This document shows, piece by piece, positions 1 to 6,573 of a stretch of 12,760 nucleotides of DNA (position 1 is its first letter; each line of letters starts with the position of its first letter). A model generated the notes under the pieces. The model was given only the letters and a program-made list of their open reading frames with translations. It ran no database searches and was not told where the DNA came from. The DNA comes from Betaproteobacteria bacterium (lineage in GTDB: Bacteria; Pseudomonadota; Gammaproteobacteria; Burkholderiales; SG8-41), in the NCBI GenBank assembly GCA_021414185.1, contig JAIOOZ010000436.1, positions 1 to 12,760 on the forward strand, written 5' to 3'. Both the position numbers and the translations under genes were made by a program.

Positions 1-306
1 GGCAGTTACTGCTCGTCACGTCTGCCGATCATTCGTGTCTGCATCGAGACCACCGAATCCTACTGCTGCTTCAACTCGCGCCTGGCCCGCATCCTCAACG
101 AGCAGGGACGCGCCCAACTGGGCCGCGGCTGGGGTGGCGCCGAAAGCCCGGATTGCAGCGGCTTCACCGTCGCGCAATTGCAGGCGCTCGACTTCTCCCG
201 GATGAACCTCGCGGAGTTCTACGCCGAGATCGCGCCGACCTTGCCCGACGTCGGCACCCTGCGCTCCCGCGCGCAGCAAAAAATCAACGGTTACTTCGGC
301 CCATGA
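1..306 (+). CDS. traN: TraN, mating-pair stabilisation protein, C-terminal 101 residues (5' end outside window)
   Basis: This is the 3' end of an open frame that enters the window at base 1 and stops with TGA at 304-306. The visible 101 residues are cysteine-rich at the start (YCSSRLPIIRVC, ESYCCFNSRLARI) and continue with EQGRAQLGRGWG and PDCSGFTVAQLQALDF. This is the typical C-terminal signature of TraN proteins of F-type transfer systems. In that family TraN is a large, disulfide-rich outer-membrane protein of the donor cell that contacts the recipient surface and stabilises mating pairs. The cysteines fit a need for the thioredoxin-like TraF encoded downstream. The gene ends in a 4-base ATGA overlap with the next ORF, so the two are probably translationally coupled. 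The N-terminal part cannot be assessed. The family call is from memory of the motifs; I am fairly sure. Confidence 0.88.
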   Translation, partial: GSYCSSRLPIIRVCIETTESYCCFNSRLARILNEQGRAQLGRGWGGAESPDCSGFTVAQLQALDFSRMNLAEFYAEIAPTLPDVGTLRSRAQQKINGYFGP

Positions 307-674
307 ACTACTTGAAGCTCTTCGTGGTCGTCACCTTCGCGGCTCTGGCTATCGCGCAGGACGCATCGGCGAATCCGTCCGCCCGCATTCAGGTATCCGA
401 CATCAAGCCGCTCCTGATCCGCGCAATCGATCAGGGTTCCGCACACGGCGTGCTGACGGGCGACGCCGCCACCTATGTCCGACAGAAGTTCGAGTCGACC
501 GCCTCGATCGAGATCGATGTGCGCAGGCTGTACGCCCTACCCCAGCCAGGTTGCAGCCGACTCGAAGTGACGACACGGCAAAAGGACGTGCTGGAGAAAG
601 CAAAGCGCGGTGACAAGGAACTCGTTTACCAGGTGAGCTACTGCCGTGACGCTCGCTTTCCGGAGAAGCGGTAG
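303..674 (+). CDS. Small exported protein in the tra operon, unknown function (123 aa)
   Basis: The start is the ATG at 303 that overlaps the traN stop (ATGA). The open frame extends upstream to 153, but that part only shadows traN, and the chosen start directly precedes a clear signal peptide (MNYLKLFVVVTFAALAIA, cleavage likely near residues 18-24). The mature part is about 100 residues, mixed alpha/beta in character. It has two cysteines (C84 in PQPGCSRLEV, C113 in VSYCRDARF) that could form one disulfide. No Shine-Dalgarno sequence is evident before the ATG, which supports coupling to traN. The stop is 3-6 bases before the traF start. I do not recognise a named family. The position between traN and traF and the predicted periplasmic location suggest an accessory mating-pair factor; this is inference from context only. 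Confidence 0.8.
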   Translation: MNYLKLFVVVTFAALAIAQDASANPSARIQVSDIKPLLIRAIDQGSAHGVLTGDAATYVRQKFESTASIEIDVRRLYALPQPGCSRLEVTTRQKDVLEKAKRGDKELVYQVSYCRDARFPEKR

Positions 675-680
675 AGCGTG

Positions 681-1508
681 ATGCGAAAGCTCTTGCTCCT
701 TGCCGCGCTGTCGCTGGCCACTCTGCCGTTCGCCGCCCTGGCTGCCGATGAAGCCGCGCCGTCCATCAGCGTCGTCGGCGCGCAGACCGATCCGGAGTCG
801 AGCGGCACCTACTGGCTGCGCAAGCGCGAGGGATGGTTCTGGTACCGCGACCCGCCCCAGCTCCTGCCTCCGCCGAAGGAATCGCCTGCCTCGCCGATCC
901 GCCCGCCGGAGCTGGTCGGCTTCGAGGCGATGCAAAAGCGCCTCGACGACCTGAAGCGCGTCGCCGTGATGAATCCGAGCGATGCGAATCTGCTCGCCTA
1001 CATGCGCTATCAGCGCTTCGTCATGAACAAGTCGGAGCTGTTCGCGCAGAACTGGCAGCGCCTCGTCTGGACCGTGCCCGCCCTCGACTACGGTCTGACC
1101 GGCCGGCCGACCAACTCGATGGCTGTCGCCGCCTTCGACGAGCAGCAGCGGGAGCGGCAGGCACAGACCGTTCGGAATCTCGCCGCAACGCAGGGACTGC
1201 TGTTCATCTTCCGCGGCGACTGCCCCTACTGCCACCGCCTCGCACCGATACTCAAGCGCTTCGAGCAGGAGTTCGGCATGACGGTTTTCGCCGTGAGCCT
1301 CGACGGTCGCGGCCTGCCCGACTACCCGAATCCGCAAGCGGACAACGGTATCGCCGCGCGCTTGAACAGCACGATCGTGCCGGCGCTCTACCTCACGGCC
1401 CCATCCACACGGCAGATCCGCCCTGTCGGCTTCGGCCTGATGGCGATGACGGAGCTGGTCGAGCGAATCGCAGCCCTTGCGCAGGATCCGCGCGAGAACC
1501 CGCTGTAG
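681..1508 (+). CDS. traF: TraF, thioredoxin-fold periplasmic protein of F-type conjugation (275 aa)
   Basis: A signal peptide (residues 1-21, ending AALA before ADE) directs the protein to the periplasm. Around residues 51-59 is the motif GWFWYRDPP, typical of TraF proteins. The C-terminal half is a thioredoxin fold: FIFRGDCPYCHRLAPIL with a CPYC redox pair at C181/C184, and the cis-proline segment IVPALYL with P234. F-plasmid TraF (about 247 aa) lacks the CXXC, while many homologues in other F-type elements keep it, so this copy is probably an active thiol-disulfide enzyme for cysteine-rich partners such as TraN and TraH. Two starts are possible: GTG at 678 or ATG at 681. I use ATG because it begins the canonical signal peptide; the difference is one residue. 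No strong Shine-Dalgarno sequence is seen. The gene follows the small exported ORF closely and precedes traH by 17 bases. Confidence 0.92.
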   Translation: MRKLLLLAALSLATLPFAALAADEAAPSISVVGAQTDPESSGTYWLRKREGWFWYRDPPQLLPPPKESPASPIRPPELVGFEAMQKRLDDLKRVAVMNPSDANLLAYMRYQRFVMNKSELFAQNWQRLVWTVPALDYGLTGRPTNSMAVAAFDEQQRERQAQTVRNLAATQGLLFIFRGDCPYCHRLAPILKRFEQEFGMTVFAVSLDGRGLPDYPNPQADNGIAARLNSTIVPALYLTAPSTRQIRPVGFGLMAMTELVERIAALAQDPRENPL

Positions 1509-1514
1509 GAAACC

Positions 1515-1520
1515 AAGGAA
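1515..1520 (+). promoter_or_regulatory. Ribosome binding site deciding the traH start
   Basis: The sequence AAGGAA lies 5 bases before the ATG at 1526. It fixes the traH start, because the same open frame runs far upstream (to about 833) as a shadow of traF and would otherwise give a protein over 700 residues long. Confidence 0.7.
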
Positions 1521-1525
1521 CACCG

Positions 1526-2971
1526 ATGACGACCCGACCGAAACGCTTCATGGCCTGCCTGCTCGCGGCAACTCTGGCGACGGCACCCACCGCCAGCCAG
1601 TCCGCCAATCTCAATGCCGAGATGCAGGCGATGTTCAACGATCTGGGGGCGCTGGGCAATGTCACCTCGCCCGGCGCCTTCCGTGGCCAGGCGATGAACC
1701 TCTACACCGGCGGCGGCCTCATGATGCGCGCACCGGGACGCAACTACCCGCTCGTCAATGCCCAGTTGCCGAGCCTGCGGGCCGGTTGCGGCGGTATCGA
1801 TCTCTTCGGCGGGGCCTTCTCCTTCATCAACAAGGCGCAGTTCGTGGCGCTGCTTCAGAACATCGGCTCGAACGCCATCGGCTACGCCTTCAAGCTTGCC
1901 CTGCAGTCGATCTCGCCCGATATCGACAAGCTGCTGACCGAATTGCAGGACCAGATGAACAAGATCAACGCCATGAACATCAACTCCTGCGAAGCGGCGC
2001 AAGCACTGGTCAACGGTGTCGTCGGCGAATACGACAATTCGGTGCAAAGCGGCTGCGCCAACATCTCGCAATATCTGGGTAGCGTCACCGACCGGGTAGA
2101 TGCCCGGCTCACCTGTGCCACGAACGCCCCGTCGGTGGTCAAGAACGCCGCCAATTCCGGCGACCCGAATATCCGCAATGCCACCTTCGTCAAGGGCAAC
2201 GTGATCTGGTTGGCGCTGAACCAGGTGGGCGGCACCATCAGCCAGCAGGAGAAGGAACTCATCATGAGCGTGATCGGCAGCGTCATCCTCTACCCGCCGG
2301 CGGACGATGGCAGCGGCGCAATGCCGCGCTACATCGAGCCGAGCATCGTCGGTCTGCGCGATCTGCTGCTCGGCAGCGGCGCCTCTGCTACGGAAGGCAA
2401 TGTCGATATCGAGGTCTACGTCTGCGACGAAGCGGTCGAGTGCCTCAACCCCGTGCGCACCACCGTCTCCGCCAAACCCTTCACGCGCCTGGTGTCCGAG
2501 CGCCTGCGCCGCCTATCCGACAACATCGCCACGCGCACGCCGCAGACTCCCGCCGACATCGGCTTCATCAACAACACCACAGAACCGGTCTACAAGATGC
2601 TGGCAGTTGCCAACGCCGTGCCCGGCTCCAACACCGCCGAGACGCTGATCGAAACCTACAAGGACGTGATCGCCCTCGACTACGCCGAGACCTTCCTCAG
2701 CCGCGCGATTCGCCAGGCATTGAGCGCGCTGTCGCAGACCCTGAAGCGCACTGGGGTCGAGCAGCAGTATGTGGAGACCTTGCGCCAGAACGCCCAGGAG
2801 GCCCATCGGCAACTGCTCGCCGAGAAACAGACTGCCTACGCCAAGGTGCGCTCGGTCTCGTCCATGACGCAGGACCTGCAAACCCTGGAACGACAACTCT
2901 GGAGTTCGATGCCGTCGACGGTGAAAGCCATGCTCGACTTTAGCGCCAATTCGGGCGCGCGCGGCTCCTAG
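1526..2971 (+). CDS. traH: TraH, F-type conjugal pilus assembly/mating-pair protein (481 aa)
   Basis: The protein has an N-terminal signal peptide (MTTRPKRFMACLLAATLATA, cleavage near residue 26), followed by typical TraH segments. These include NLNAEMQAMFNDLGALGNVTSPGAF-like sequence, the glycine-rich MNLYTGGGLMMRAPGR, LPSLRAGCGGIDLFGGAFSFI and INSCEAAQALV. The C-terminal 80 or so residues are strongly helical with coiled-coil character (TLKRTGVEQQYVETLRQ onward). F TraH is about 458 aa, so this is full length. In F-type systems TraH is a periplasmic or outer-membrane-associated protein needed for pilus assembly and mating, and it interacts with TraF and TraU. Several conserved cysteines (CGGID, NSCEA, SGCAN, LTCAT, VCDEAVEC) suggest disulfides that TraF could help form. 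The start is set by a good Shine-Dalgarno sequence. The next gene, traG, begins 68 bases after the stop, with an unusual repeat in the gap. Confidence 0.93.
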   Translation: MTTRPKRFMACLLAATLATAPTASQSANLNAEMQAMFNDLGALGNVTSPGAFRGQAMNLYTGGGLMMRAPGRNYPLVNAQLPSLRAGCGGIDLFGGAFSFINKAQFVALLQNIGSNAIGYAFKLALQSISPDIDKLLTELQDQMNKINAMNINSCEAAQALVNGVVGEYDNSVQSGCANISQYLGSVTDRVDARLTCATNAPSVVKNAANSGDPNIRNATFVKGNVIWLALNQVGGTISQQEKELIMSVIGSVILYPPADDGSGAMPRYIEPSIVGLRDLLLGSGASATEGNVDIEVYVCDEAVECLNPVRTTVSAKPFTRLVSERLRRLSDNIATRTPQTPADIGFINNTTEPVYKMLAVANAVPGSNTAETLIETYKDVIALDYAETFLSRAIRQALSALSQTLKRTGVEQQYVETLRQNAQEAHRQLLAEKQTAYAKVRSVSSMTQDLQTLERQLWSSMPSTVKAMLDFSANSGARGS

Positions 2972-2977
2972 CGCATT

Positions 2978-3013
2978 GACCACAATTCGGACCACAGTGC
3001 GGGTCACAGTGCG
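2978..3013 (+). repeat. Three imperfect 12-bp tandem repeats in the traH-traG gap
   Basis: Three consecutive 12-mers are visible: GACCACAATTCG (2978-2989), GACCACAGTGCG (2990-3001) and GGTCACAGTGCG (3002-3013). A degenerate GGCCGTG start of a fourth copy follows at 3014. The array fills most of the 68-base gap between the traH stop and the traG ATG. It ends about 26 bases before that ATG, where no Shine-Dalgarno sequence is seen. It could be a protein-binding or translation-control element, or simply replication slippage. Confidence 0.75.
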
Positions 3014-3039
3014 GGCCGTGCCGCCCGGTTCAATCCTCC

Positions 3040-6003
3040 ATGTTTGAAATCTACGCCTACGGTAACGTCGATACCCTGACCGGAGTGTTCAACGCCATCG
3101 CCGCCATCATGGGTGGCGACGATTACTTCGGGCTGGTGAAGACCGTCGCAGTGACCGGCGTTCTGGTCGCGGCCTTCGCCGGATTGTTCACGCCGGGCCG
3201 GTTTCACGGCTGGAGTTGGCTGATCGGCTTCATGCTGCTCTACTACGGTCTCTTCCTGCCAAAAGCCGATGTGGTGATCGTGGACAAGCTGGGCAGCCAG
3301 TCGCCGGTGGTGGTTGGCAATGTCCCGATCGGTGTGGCCTTCTTCGGCCACTACACGAGCAAGGTGGGCGACGTCATGACGCGGTTCTTCGAGACCGCGT
3401 TCCAGGTGATCCCGGCGCCGAATGCTCAGCTTCCCGGCGAACTGGCCTACCAGAAGAACGGGGTGCTGTTCGGCAACCGGCTGATCCAGGCTTCCCGCCG
3501 GGCCAACGTCGCCGACCCGCAGCTGCGCACCGACCTGATCGCCTACGTCTACAACTGCACCCTCTACGACCTGCAGGACGGCACCATCGACCCGGCGACT
3601 TTCTCGCAGAGCACCGACATCTGGGCGCTGATGGAGACACCAAATCCAGCGCGTTTTACGACCTACGGCAATCCGGTGCAGGTCGATACCTGCCCCAACG
3701 TCTACACCTACGTCGCCAGCCGCCTGCCGGCCGAAGTCGCCCGCGCCCGTGCGATGCTCGCGTTTCAATTGAATCCATCGCTCGACCCCACCGCCGCGCA
3801 AGGCGTGATCGACAGCCAGATCGAACAGGCCTACTACAAGACGAAGATCGCGACCGCCGCCCAGGGTGCGGCCGACCTCCTGCGCCAGAACATCATGATC
3901 AATCTGATGCAGGATACGAGCAGCATCGTCGGGCAGAAGATCAACGACCCCGCTTCCATCATGATCGCGACCGCCCGGGCGAACGCCACGGCCTCGATCA
4001 ACTCCTCCTTCCTGACCATGGGCAAGGTCGCCGAGCAGGCGCTGCCGCTGGTGCGCAACGTAATCGAGGCGATCATCTACGCCGTGTTCCCGTTCGTGTT
4101 CCTGCTGTTTCTGCTGGCGCAAGGGCGAGGCCTCGGGCTGGCGCTCAAGAGCTTCGTCCTGAGTCTGGTCTGGATCCAGCTCTGGCCGCCTCTGTACGCA
4201 ATCCTCAACTATGTAGCCACGCTGGCCAGCGCCAAGAACCTCGAAGCCGCGGCGCGCATGGGGGCATCGACCCAGGGCCTGGCCCTCGAAACCGCATCGA
4301 GCATCTACCACGGCGCCATCTCCGACCAGGCCGTGGCGGGCTACATGGTGATCTCGATCCCGATCATCGCCACCGCCATCATCAAGGGCGGCGAAGTCGC
4401 CTTCCAGGCGGTCACCGGTGTCGGGCCGATGCAGTCGGCGGTGTCGGGAGAGTCGAGCGCGACGAGCAAGGGTAACGTCACGCAGGACTCTGTCTCCATC
4501 GACCAGCAGCAACTCGCGCCGAACAGAAGCTCCGCCTTCATGTCCACGACGAGCAATGCCCACGGCAGCACCATTCAGGGCAGCGGGCCGGATGCGGGCG
4601 TCTTCCGCTACCAAGCCACGTTGAGTCGGCTGGCCACCACCTTCACCTTCAGCGAGCGCCAGGCAACTTCCCTTTCAGAAAACGCCCGCGAATCGGAAAC
4701 CCTTGCAAGGACGGAACGTGATTCGATGCAGCGCAGCCAGTCTGCGGCTCTCACCAATGCACTCGGCATCCAGGACAGTTTCGACCGCTCGCAACAACGT
4801 TCAGGCGCAAGCAACACGTCCGCTGGCGGATCCACCTCGACGCAACTCCAGAAACTGAACTCGGTCGCCCGCGAGGTCAACCGGCGACTGGGATTGGGTG
4901 AAGACTCGATTGTCGGCAAGAGCGTCGTTGCCTCAGCCTCCGCCGGTGTCTTAATACCCCTCACCGAGATCGGTGGCCAAGCGAAAGCGGAAGGCCGACA
5001 CGTCGACCAGCAAAAACTCCAAAGTACCTATGACTATGCACGTAAGGCTGTCGAGACCTCACAACTGTCGGAAGCCACGGCTCTGGTCAAGGAGTTCCGC
5101 TCATCGGACGCCTACCAGTGGGCGCGCGGCAGCCGAACCACGGGCATTTCCGGCTTCGACTCCTCGTATCGCGAAGCAGTCGAGCATCAATCTGCAAGTG
5201 AGAACGCCTATGGTCGATCCAGGGAACTCACCCGGGCCGCTCAATTCATGAGCGAGTGGAGCAGTGGTGCACAGACCGATTTAACCAACTACGCCGCGCG
5301 ACGGCTTTCTGAACGCGGATTGCTCCGGGAAGACGATCCGATCAAGCTGCAGCGGGCCGTCACAGAGATCGCCTTCGGTTATGCAAAGGGCGGTGACGTC
5401 GGCAGTCAGTTCGTCCCCGGCGATAGTCCATTGTCGCCGAGCCGCCCGCTGCCGCAACTCCTCGATTGGGGCTCATCGACGCTGCGCGATGATTTCAACA
5501 AAACCGATGCGTCCATGAACGTCGATGCGGTGCGAGGTCAGGCAGTGGAGAACGCCGGCGCCGTTCGCGATGGCCAATCTCGACAGCATATAACACCAGG
5601 ACAAAGCATTGGCAATGACCTCGCGGCACGAATCCGTGCGACGGAAAACGGGGCCACCACGACGCTCGATTCGCACAAGCGAGAAGTCGCTCAGGAGCAA
5701 GGCGTCCTGAGCGGGGACTACAACGCAACTGTGCAAGTCGGCAAGGTGAGTCCGAATCACAGCGGAAACAAAGCAGTCTGGGACGCCGTTGGCGCACAGG
5801 CTAACAACCGCGCCGAGTTGGGTACGCCTCCAGAAAGGCCGAGCATCGGCGAGTGGCATATGAACACAGACGGCGTCCCGACTAGCGGCCCAAAGGCTGG
5901 ATCAGGGGAAGCAGCGGTGTCGGTCGCACAGACTGGACTGCCTACGGGGCAGAAAGAAAACCCTCATCCGACCGACCGGACGGCAGCGACCAAGAAGCAG
6001 TAA
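3040..6003 (+). CDS. traG: TraG, inner-membrane mating-pair stabilisation protein (987 aa)
   Basis: The N-terminus MFEIYAYGNVDTLTGVFNAI is the typical start of F-type TraG, and an in-frame stop at 2977-2979 with no other start makes ATG 3040 the choice. Hydrophobic membrane segments lie near residues 31-51, 57-74, 341-360, 365-395 and 431-449, with a soluble stretch between (about 110-335). Together these form the TraG_N-type domain. Residues about 465-987 are a long hydrophilic, Ser/Gln/Ala-rich, largely helical region, the expected periplasmic C-terminal part. F TraG is 938 aa, so the length is normal. In this family the N-terminal part is needed for pilus assembly, and the C-terminal part for mating-pair stabilisation and interaction with the entry-exclusion system. 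No Shine-Dalgarno sequence precedes the ATG. This is the last transfer gene on this strand in the window, and it converges with a small minus-strand ORF 13 bases away. Confidence 0.93.
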   Translation: MFEIYAYGNVDTLTGVFNAIAAIMGGDDYFGLVKTVAVTGVLVAAFAGLFTPGRFHGWSWLIGFMLLYYGLFLPKADVVIVDKLGSQSPVVVGNVPIGVAFFGHYTSKVGDVMTRFFETAFQVIPAPNAQLPGELAYQKNGVLFGNRLIQASRRANVADPQLRTDLIAYVYNCTLYDLQDGTIDPATFSQSTDIWALMETPNPARFTTYGNPVQVDTCPNVYTYVASRLPAEVARARAMLAFQLNPSLDPTAAQGVIDSQIEQAYYKTKIATAAQGAADLLRQNIMINLMQDTSSIVGQKINDPASIMIATARANATASINSSFLTMGKVAEQALPLVRNVIEAIIYAVFPFVFLLFLLAQGRGLGLALKSFVLSLVWIQLWPPLYAILNYVATLASAKNLEAAARMGASTQGLALETASSIYHGAISDQAVAGYMVISIPIIATAIIKGGEVAFQAVTGVGPMQSAVSGESSATSKGNVTQDSVSIDQQQLAPNRSSAFMSTTSNAHGSTIQGSGPDAGVFRYQATLSRLATTFTFSERQATSLSENARESETLARTERDSMQRSQSAALTNALGIQDSFDRSQQRSGASNTSAGGSTSTQLQKLNSVAREVNRRLGLGEDSIVGKSVVASASAGVLIPLTEIGGQAKAEGRHVDQQKLQSTYDYARKAVETSQLSEATALVKEFRSSDAYQWARGSRTTGISGFDSSYREAVEHQSASENAYGRSRELTRAAQFMSEWSSGAQTDLTNYAARRLSERGLLREDDPIKLQRAVTEIAFGYAKGGDVGSQFVPGDSPLSPSRPLPQLLDWGSSTLRDDFNKTDASMNVDAVRGQAVENAGAVRDGQSRQHITPGQSIGNDLAARIRATENGATTTLDSHKREVAQEQGVLSGDYNATVQVGKVSPNHSGNKAVWDAVGAQANNRAELGTPPERPSIGEWHMNTDGVPTSGPKAGSGEAAVSVAQTGLPTGQKENPHPTDRTAATKKQ

Positions 6004-6006
6004 AAA

Positions 6007-6030
6007 CGGCCGGATTTCAGTCGTCGGCCG
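6007..6030 (-). terminator. Rho-independent terminator for the small minus-strand ORF
   Basis: Two CGGCCG arms (6007-6012 and 6025-6030) flank a 12-base loop. Read on the minus strand the stem is followed at once by TTTTTA. The stop codon of the minus-strand ORF (6017-6019) lies in the loop. On the plus strand the stem is followed by CCCC, so it is a weak terminator for traG. Confidence 0.55.
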
Positions 6031-6286
6031 CCCCAATCTCCAAACTGCCGAGACCGTTGCTGGTGAGATATCCAGGTGCGTCATCGCCGTATCGGCTGGC
6101 CGAATTTCCGGTGACCATCGGATCGTTATGTACCCACCGGATAAAGTCCGGGTCAATGCCGCGATCCGTTTCAACGCTCCGATCATCTGGCCCCAAAGGT
6201 GTCGCCAAAGCGGCGCGAATCGAGACCACCAAATTCGCAAACGAGTCGGTCAGGTATTCACGGAGAGATTTTGGTTCGATGCTCAC
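6017..6286 (-). CDS. Small acidic protein of unknown function, own promoter and terminator (89 aa)
   Basis: The frame is open on the minus strand from 6379 to a TGA at 6017-6019. I choose the GTG at 6284-6286 (MSIEPKSLREYLTDSFANLV...) because a sigma70-like promoter at 6316-6343 would start transcription downstream of the two upstream ATG candidates (6379 and 6331). A GAG lies 6 bases before this GTG. The product is soluble. It begins with a short amphipathic helix region, then a polar acidic half with GPDDRSVETDRG, a central DPDFIRWVHNDP motif and a glycine/acidic tail ending GAADD. There is no signal peptide or membrane segment from this start. I do not recognise the family. It converges with traG and lies between traG and the large minus-strand gene, in the lower-GC section, so it may be a passenger or a small regulator. 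A start at 6331 would give 104 aa. Confidence 0.55.
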   Translation of the reverse strand: MSIEPKSLREYLTDSFANLVVSIRAALATPLGPDDRSVETDRGIDPDFIRWVHNDPMVTGNSASRYGDDAPGYLTSNGLGSLEIGAADD

Positions 6287-6315
6287 AACACACTCACAAT
6301 AGCTGCAACATTGTA

Positions 6316-6343
6316 ATGATACGCTTGTCATTTTGCTCGTCAA
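6316..6343 (-). promoter_or_regulatory. Sigma70-like promoter of the small minus-strand ORF
   Basis: On the minus strand TTGACG (plus positions 6338-6343) and TATCAT (6316-6321) are separated by 16 bases. Each box matches five of six consensus positions. Transcription would start near 6309, giving a leader of about 20-25 bases before the GTG at 6286. Confidence 0.55.
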
Positions 6344-6573
6344 CGCTCGCTGGAGAACTTTTGCACGGGAATATTCCATGTTTGGCCGACGAATCTTGCA
6401 GTCTGACCGGTTCCTAGGCGGGTTGATCTTTATCTGTCAGTTCCGCAGCCTGAGCGGACATCCGTATCGTTCTATAAGAGACAAGCCGGAGTACTCTCGA
6501 CTGTCGGTTTTCATGAGCCATAAGCAGACACGGTAGACACAAAGCGCGCCCTTTAGTCTCGCTGACTAAGAGC
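6344..6573. other. Intergenic stretch with a weak hairpin, no gene recognised
   Basis: No ORF here has features of a protein; the open frame at 6333-6536 (+) has no recognisable motif and no Shine-Dalgarno sequence. Near its right end, at about 6552-6569, a hairpin can form with arms TTTAGTC and GACTAAG (one wobble pair) around a 5-base loop. It lies just after the stop of the large minus-strand gene. No T-run follows directly, so it is only a weak terminator candidate. Confidence 0.4.

Noticed and set aside
833..1525. N-terminal extension of the traH frame giving a 712-residue protein
   Set aside because: The extension overlaps traF in another frame. A good ribosome binding site and a signal peptide fix the start at 1526.
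6333..6536. 67-residue plus-strand ORF after traG
   Set aside because: No ribosome binding site, no motif, and it overlaps the minus-strand promoter of the small ORF.
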